From assembly GCF_945859685.1 (NCBI RefSeq), contig NC_079147.1:211423578-211487577 (forward strand): a stretch of 64,000 bases of DNA, written 5' to 3'. Positions within the stretch are counted from its first letter, which is position 1; every line of letters begins with the position of its first letter. The stretch comes from Eupeodes corollae. Its lineage: Eukaryota; Arthropoda; Insecta; Diptera; Syrphidae. A program made the position numbers and the translations under genes. Under the pieces are notes generated by a model that was given only the letters and a program-made list of their open reading frames with translations, had not been told where the DNA came from and searched no databases. Below, piece after piece: positions 58,953-64,000 of this stretch.

Positions 58953-60010
58953 TATATATTCATGAACTATATTTTGCATACAATGAAATACTTTGATTTT
59001 AAAATCAATTTTTTAACTAGATTTGTCAAAAACTGATTTTTACCCATTTTAGTAGCATTTCTATAGAAACAAATAAAAATTGTACAAATGAAATTAATTT
59101 AAAGTCAATTTTTTCTTTTGTTCACGAGATATCGAGAACAGAACATCAATTCTTACCCAATTTGCTTACTATTTTTTGTAGATTTTATTTTTTTTATGTA
59201 AAAACGGAAAATATTTACTGAATGTTGATAATTATATTTTCTGTGAGAAAGCATATTTTGAAGCCAATATTTTTAATTTTTGAACAGATATTTGAGTCGA
59301 AAGTAAAAACTGTCAATTCGATTTTTCTCAAAATTTTAATGAATGTCTAAACGATGCTTCTTATAGAACAAAATTTGTTCGAAGCAATAATCTTATAATA
59401 TTGAAAAGTTGTTTGAGCCAAAAATCAATTTTTACAAACTTTAAGTAATTTTTTTAAGGTTTTTATTTTTTATATTTTGAAAATAAATATTTCTTATATG
59501 ACAAATCAAGTTTGAAGTCAGAATCTCAAATTTTAGAAAAAATGTTTGAGTCGAAAATCAATTTTAGCAATGTTCTTTTAATTCGATTTTTCTCAAAATT
59601 TTACCAGATGTCAAAAACGTTGTTCTTTGTTGCACACAAATATTTTGCAGATATACTCCTTTTTTTTCGTAAAATATTCGAGATGACAAATTGTAAAATT
59701 CAAAGTAAAATCGAAAAACCATTAAAATTGGTTTTTGATTTGAATATGTTTAGAACGACTGAAAATACTTAAAAAAAAGTTTGGTCTTTTAAAATGGAGC
59801 CAAATTTTGAAGGATTTAGTAAGATGCCATTTTTAGCAATTAACTGATCTTTAAAGATGATTTGCCTTATTTTAAAATCTTATTTATCAATTTCCTAGAG
59901 CTAAGATCACGAAATGATAACTTTAATTTTTGGCAGTTTGCTTAGTCCATACGGCATCTGAACAATTATTCTTATATGAGCAGTGGATGGAATGGTCCAG
60001 TCAACAACAG

Positions 60011-61949
60011 TTCCAATTAATAGCTTTGCTTGAGCCTATTTGCTTTATGTATTTTTACGAATTGTCACCTTCTAGATTCCTTTTTTAATAAAAAGCAATA
60101 AGTTTGCAGAACGAAACAAAGATTTAAAATTTTGAACTCCCTAAGCAAAGTACTTAATTTTTATCAAACTGCTAACGATGGCTTGTTTAAAATTTAACGA
60201 AAATGTTTTTAAAATTTGGTAAAATATTTATAAAACTCCAATCGGCAGTTTTTTTTAAAACTCTTTCGGCGTCAATGAGTTTTTAATATTTCAAAACATT
60301 GTTTAAATATTAGGCAATTGATATTGTTACGAGGTATGTTATTTACTCTTTGACAAGATTCTGAGCGAAACACAGCTATCAGTGTCAAAATAACCTATGT
60401 TTTGAAAAACAACCACTAAATGTCTCATCTTGTATTCATATTTTAAAATTAGTTAATTAACATAAAATGTTATTAGAATAATTTATTATTTTCCAAGAAT
60501 TAATTGATTTATTAAATTTGTTAAATTCTTTTGAATTTAAGTTTCCATTTACTTCATAAATATGTGAAATTTTAATATGTATAATGATTATTTTTATTTG
60601 AGTAATCTAAAACGTAATTAAGTAGCCCTAAAAAATACCTAGTAACTGTCATTTTGTCAACCATTTTTAGGAATAAAATATATTTTTGGGATTTCAAGAA
60701 ATGTGATATTCAATAATTTTACTGTTTGTGAAGCTTATACCAATACCATATTAACGTCATATTTGTTATGAATTGACTTGTATTATGTAAAATATAAAAA
60801 AAACGAAATTTACCTAAAAATAGATTATTTCCATGGAAAACGTCAAAGTTAAAAAAGTTGTAAGGTATCCAATGAACGTTTTCACGTTTTTGTTGATTCG
60901 GCTATTTTTATATTATCTTTATCACACATACACTACTTATACGTTTGTACATATGGACGTTCCGACAGCTTCTTCAGATTAAGCTTTAATATTTATTCAA
61001 ATAATTGCGGTATTTAACATATAAGTCACTTTTATTTTATAAGTCCATTGAGTATAGTTTATTTCTTGGCAATAACAAATTTAATATTGTACAAGTTAAA
61101 TGAACGAAGGAAATATTTCATTAATTCCTTATGGAATATCGAAAACATTTTAGTTGAAATTAATTTTTCAAAAACATCTGTGTGTTGTTTTTTATGTTTC
61201 AATGTTTTTGCTTTAATTTATTCATTGATACCTTTTGTTGTTAATTTTGTCCTTATGAAAGGAAAAAGATACAACTTTATGTTGAAATATCTCTTAAGTA
61301 GGTAGAAAAAAAGGAAGATACACAAAGGAAGCAATAAGACCTGAGGATGTCCTGCGAATGTTGGCATTTATATTTCACTGAGAGAAAGATTGGCAGAAGC
61401 TTACTCTAGTGATCATTTGAAATTTAATTTTATTGAAGTTATTTTAATCAGTTCAATTAGTCGTATTGAAAATTTTGGCATCTCTACGTTTGAAGGACCT
61501 TATTGTTTGGGTTTTATAGAGATAATTTTCCGAGCATTGTGTTTTTTTTTATAAAATTTATTAAAAAACACTAAACAAATTTGTTGACCCCAAATATCTC
61601 TCGAATCAATAAGGCTATTAACTTCAAACTGCATCTCATACACGTGTTGTTAACTTTTAGTGTCATTTTTAAGAAAAATTCTGACCCGTTCTAGCATGAA
61701 ACTCAGAGCAGGAGATACGGTTGAGCTAGAAATTCTTTCTTGCGACAAAGTCTGTGCCTTTTCAAGAGCTGCATCTATAAATTAGCACGATTTTAAATTT
61801 GGAGTGAAAACAAATCCAATAAGATGTTTCTCCATACCTAGGCCAAAATTCCGAAACTCAGCCTTTGCTTTTCTGGTTCTTCTGTTTAAGCTAAGATCAG
61901 TTTGCGTAGGAACACATTGTTGGAAATATCTTTCCATCTATAAAGGTTT
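60011..61949. other. AT-rich stretch with no gene seen
   Basis: Nothing recognisable to about 61300. From 61650 toward 61950 minus-strand frames may continue the RTE-like relic at low quality. Confidence 0.35.
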
Positions 61950-62490
61950 TCCAAAAAATATTGACTTGAATTAATGAGAAAGGTCAAAGCTTTTTATCCT
62001 TTTAATTTTTGCTAAGTTGATCTTTAACCACACGAATTCTGCTTCTTTTTATACCTTGTTGTCATTTAATGGAGGTTCATGGTCTTACAGAAGAGAGTCA
62101 AAGTAGTGCAGAAGTATGTTGAAACTGCAGAGTCCATTGAATTTCTCTGTTTCCATTTCAAAAATCTGCTTGCAGTACGTCGTCACTTAGCACCAACATT
62201 AACAGTATTAATGAGAGTTTATAGGCTTGGGCTACTCCGTTTAGATTTTAACATTGTTCTGAAAACATTCCCTTACATTTTTCTGAAAACCTTCCTTTAT
62301 GCAAAATGTAACCTTGATAAAAGCATTAAATTTATCCGGGATGCCCCGCCCTACACAAAGCAAGCCAAATAAATTCTCTATTGATGTTGTCGAACGGCTT
62401 CTTGATTTCTACGAACAACAGATGAAGTGATGCTCAATATCCAACGCACTGTTCGATGATGATTTGCAAGATGGCAATGTGATCCCCACA
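61950..62490 (-). pseudogene. RTE-like LINE reverse-transcriptase relic
   Basis: Minus-strand frames read IIIEQCVGY, ASLHLLFVEIKKPFDNINRE and FIWLALCRAGHPG near 62460-62350 (motif A region; consensus LLFVDFKKAFDSINR, here the first catalytic Asp is changed to Glu in FVEIKK). They continue with LHKGRFSE near 62300, SLILLMLVLSDDVLQADF-NGNREIQWTLQF near 62220-62110, and EAEFVWLKINLAKIKRIKSF near 62040-61990. Order and wording match the RT of RTE-clade LINEs, like the element at 16275-18215, but this is another segment of the protein. Frameshifts and stops are frequent. Confidence 0.65.
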
Positions 62491-62900
62491 GGAAGATCAT
62501 TCTTTTTAAGCGTCGTTTTTTAACAGAACAGAAGACTTCGCAGAGCAGAACACCACATTTAATCTTAAATGTTTGATAATCGATATTTTGTTACGTAGTC
62601 TTGCATTTCAATAAATTGTTATATTTATGCTAAGTGAGCATTTAGTTGTGTGTTTTGTATCCATTCGTCAACTTGTAAATGTCGTCGTCAAACCTTTAAA
62701 GTTCCATGTCCTATACTTAACTTATAACCCTTAAAAAATGGAAGTAATTCCTTGTTCTTTTTTTTATGTATTTACAAAGTTTCTTTCTAGGACTTAACAA
62801 AAATTGAGATATCCATAAAATATTAAGATCATAATCAATATGGGTGAAAATATATAATTCTCTAAATGCATTAAATGGCTCAAACACAATATGGATTCCC

Positions 62901-63875
62901 TTAAAAATCAACATCCCAACCACTATTTTCATCAGGTGGCTCATCATTTTCTGCCCCACACGGTTCAAAGTACTGCAAATCCATATTACTGCTAATAGGT
63001 CGTTGTATAGGCGAGGGTAATGTTTTGGCTTTAAGCCTCTTCCAATCAAATCCATCGAACCAGCTAAAAAACATTTAATGAACAAAAAAACAAATACTTT
63101 AATTAAATTCATTGAACCAAAACAAAAAACAAAAAATTGGGAAATACGGAAATACAAAAATACGAAAATCCTTACCCATGACGTTTTATATCAAGGATAC
63201 CTTTGCGTTGATAGCCCAAACGTTCTGCAGGCATTTGTTTGCATAGCTGTTTGATAAGACCTTGTGCGGTTTTTGGTATTTTCGATGGCATCTGGATGAC
63301 ATCGATTCCGCCCAATATCTGCTGATAGATTTTGATTTGATTCTGACCACGAAATGGTGATTTACCAACTAGCAATTCGAATATAAGAATTCCCAAAGCC
63401 CAATAGTCAACTGATTTGTCATGTCCTCGATCTAAAATGATTTCGGGCGCCACGTATTCGGGTGTGCCAGCGAATGTGTTTGTTTTGTGACATTCTAGAA
63501 TTCGTTTAGCAAAACCAAAATCAACCTTAAAAGGATTGGATTAAAGGTATAAAGGCACAATGTGTATAAATATAATTGCAAAAAGGATACAAAACGGAAA
63601 AAAGAACTAAAATCAATTTGTGGTGAATTTTAAGGCAACCTACAAGCTTGCAATATCCATCGGTGGTGAGCATCAGATTCTCAGGTTTTAAATCACGATA
63701 TATTATATTTCGGCTGTGCAAGTATTCGAAGGCTTCCACAACACATCCGGCAATGAAACGAGCAGTCCTTTCATCGAAATATTTTCTTTTTGACATTATC
63801 GTCCAAACATCGCCGCCGAGGCATGCTTCAATGAGGAAGTAGACGTATTTGTCGTTGCGAAATGTTTTATACAAT
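62901..63875 (-). CDS. cGMP-dependent-protein-kinase-like AGC Ser/Thr kinase, C-terminal exons (5' end outside window)
   Basis: Three exons encode the kinase C-lobe: 63875-63644, 63525-63176 and 63063-62901, with stop TAA at 62901-62903. Exon A reads LYKTFRNDKYVYFLIEACLG, then the catalytic loop IIYRDLKPENLMLTTDGYCK. Exon B starts at the DFG motif (VDFGFAKRI), then FAGTPEYVAPEI and DYWALGILIFELLVGKSPF. Exon C holds the AGC tail RHGWFDGFDWKRLKAKTLPS, LQYFEPCG and ends PPDENSGWDVDF. Introns are 63526-63643 (GTAGGT...TTTTAAG) and 63064-63175 (GTAAGG...TTTTTTAG), both keeping frame. Active-site Asp and Lys of YRDLK and the DFG Asp are intact. The YRDLKPEN form, EACLGG hinge and GWD-DF end point to the PKG family. 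Which paralogue it is cannot be settled here; it looks divergent from the foraging type (FAGTPEY for FCGTPEY). cGMP-binding domains would lie upstream, beyond the window. Confidence 0.93.
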
Positions 63876-64000
63876 CTTTAAGAAATGAAATAAAAATAAA
63901 ATGTGTGTATTTTTGGTTGAAGTTTATGTTTTTCAGTTTTTAAACTTTAAATATAGATAGGAAAGTTATTTAATCAAATTTAAGCAACAATTTTGCAATG

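Larger units (their letters stand above)
57085..60010 (+). repeat. Tandem-duplicated AT-rich repeat, unit B, interrupted by a Tc1-type element
   Basis: The same start (gggatgcgacccacactaat, tctgtcgatttctcttgctt) and the same end (agcagtggatggaatggtcc to 60010) as unit A. The left part is 57085-57205 and the right part 58953-60010, separated by a 1747-bp Tc1-type element. Sequence on both sides continues the alignment to unit A (tgaaatactttgattttaaa appears right of the insertion at 58985 and in unit A at 54883). Without the insertion it is about 1.18 kb, so it has internal deletions compared with the 1.75-kb unit A. Confidence 0.87.

Noticed and set aside
62717..63157. 146-codon minus-strand open frame beside the kinase
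   Set aside because: It is an alternate frame over the last intron, last exon and 3' flank of the kinase; the spliced frame explains the region.

Overview
This is a eukaryotic, AT-rich, intergenic-type window that fits an insect, most likely a fly (Diptera). Host coding sequence is almost absent. The exception is the last kilobase, where three spliced exons on the minus strand (62901-63875) encode the C-terminal half of a cGMP-dependent-protein-kinase-like AGC kinase. The gene continues past the right edge. Its introns are short (112 and 118 bp), as is usual in flies. The insect assignment also rests on the mobile elements: mariner-type relics of the DD41D (rosa-like) kind, Tc1 elements, jockey-like and RTE-clade LINEs, HARBI1-type transposase remains and a tRNA-derived SINE.

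Layout, left to right. 0-7.7 kb: an inverted-terminal mariner relic (171-1285), a HARBI1-type relic, a LINE 3' scrap, a 61-bp tandem duplication, a second mariner relic (5307-6217), a LINE RT scrap and another mariner-like relic. 7.7-11.1 kb: a HARBI1-type transposase pseudogene that may have split a LINE (RT pieces at 6.84-7.16 and 10.49-10.92 kb), then a small MITE-like repeat. 11.4-13 kb: an internally deleted LINE with RNase H and a TTAGG-like tail. 15.4-18.6 kb: mariner relics with an RTE-clade LINE between them. 20.55-28.08 kb: a huge, nearly perfect inverted repeat (about 2.45-kb arms, 2.6-kb spacer carrying a mariner relic and a LINE RT relic). 28.85-30.5 kb: a complete Tc1-type element with IR/DR ends and an intron-containing transposase. 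33.4-37.8 kb: LINE pieces in both orientations and a Tc1-type relic. 40-47 kb: three SINE copies, a LINE 3' end and a possible 4-kb element with 31-bp inverted termini. 47.9-52.5 kb: LINE and mariner scraps. 54.7-60.0 kb: a tandemly duplicated AT-rich repeat whose second copy is interrupted by a complete Tc1-type element (57206-58952) with an apparently intact two-exon transposase. 61.9-62.5 kb: an RTE-like RT relic, then the kinase gene.

How it fits together: the window reads as the TE-filled 3' flank of a kinase gene. Most transposon copies are old (frameshifted, stop-ridden). The youngest-looking features are the 57.2-kb Tc1 element (27-bp perfect TIRs, open transposase), the 28.85-kb Tc1 element, the 40.25-kb SINE with a perfect 14-bp target-site duplication, and the two arms of the large palindrome. 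I saw no tRNA or rRNA gene, no CRISPR array and no bacterial-type operon. All identifications come from reading translated motifs; no database search was possible.
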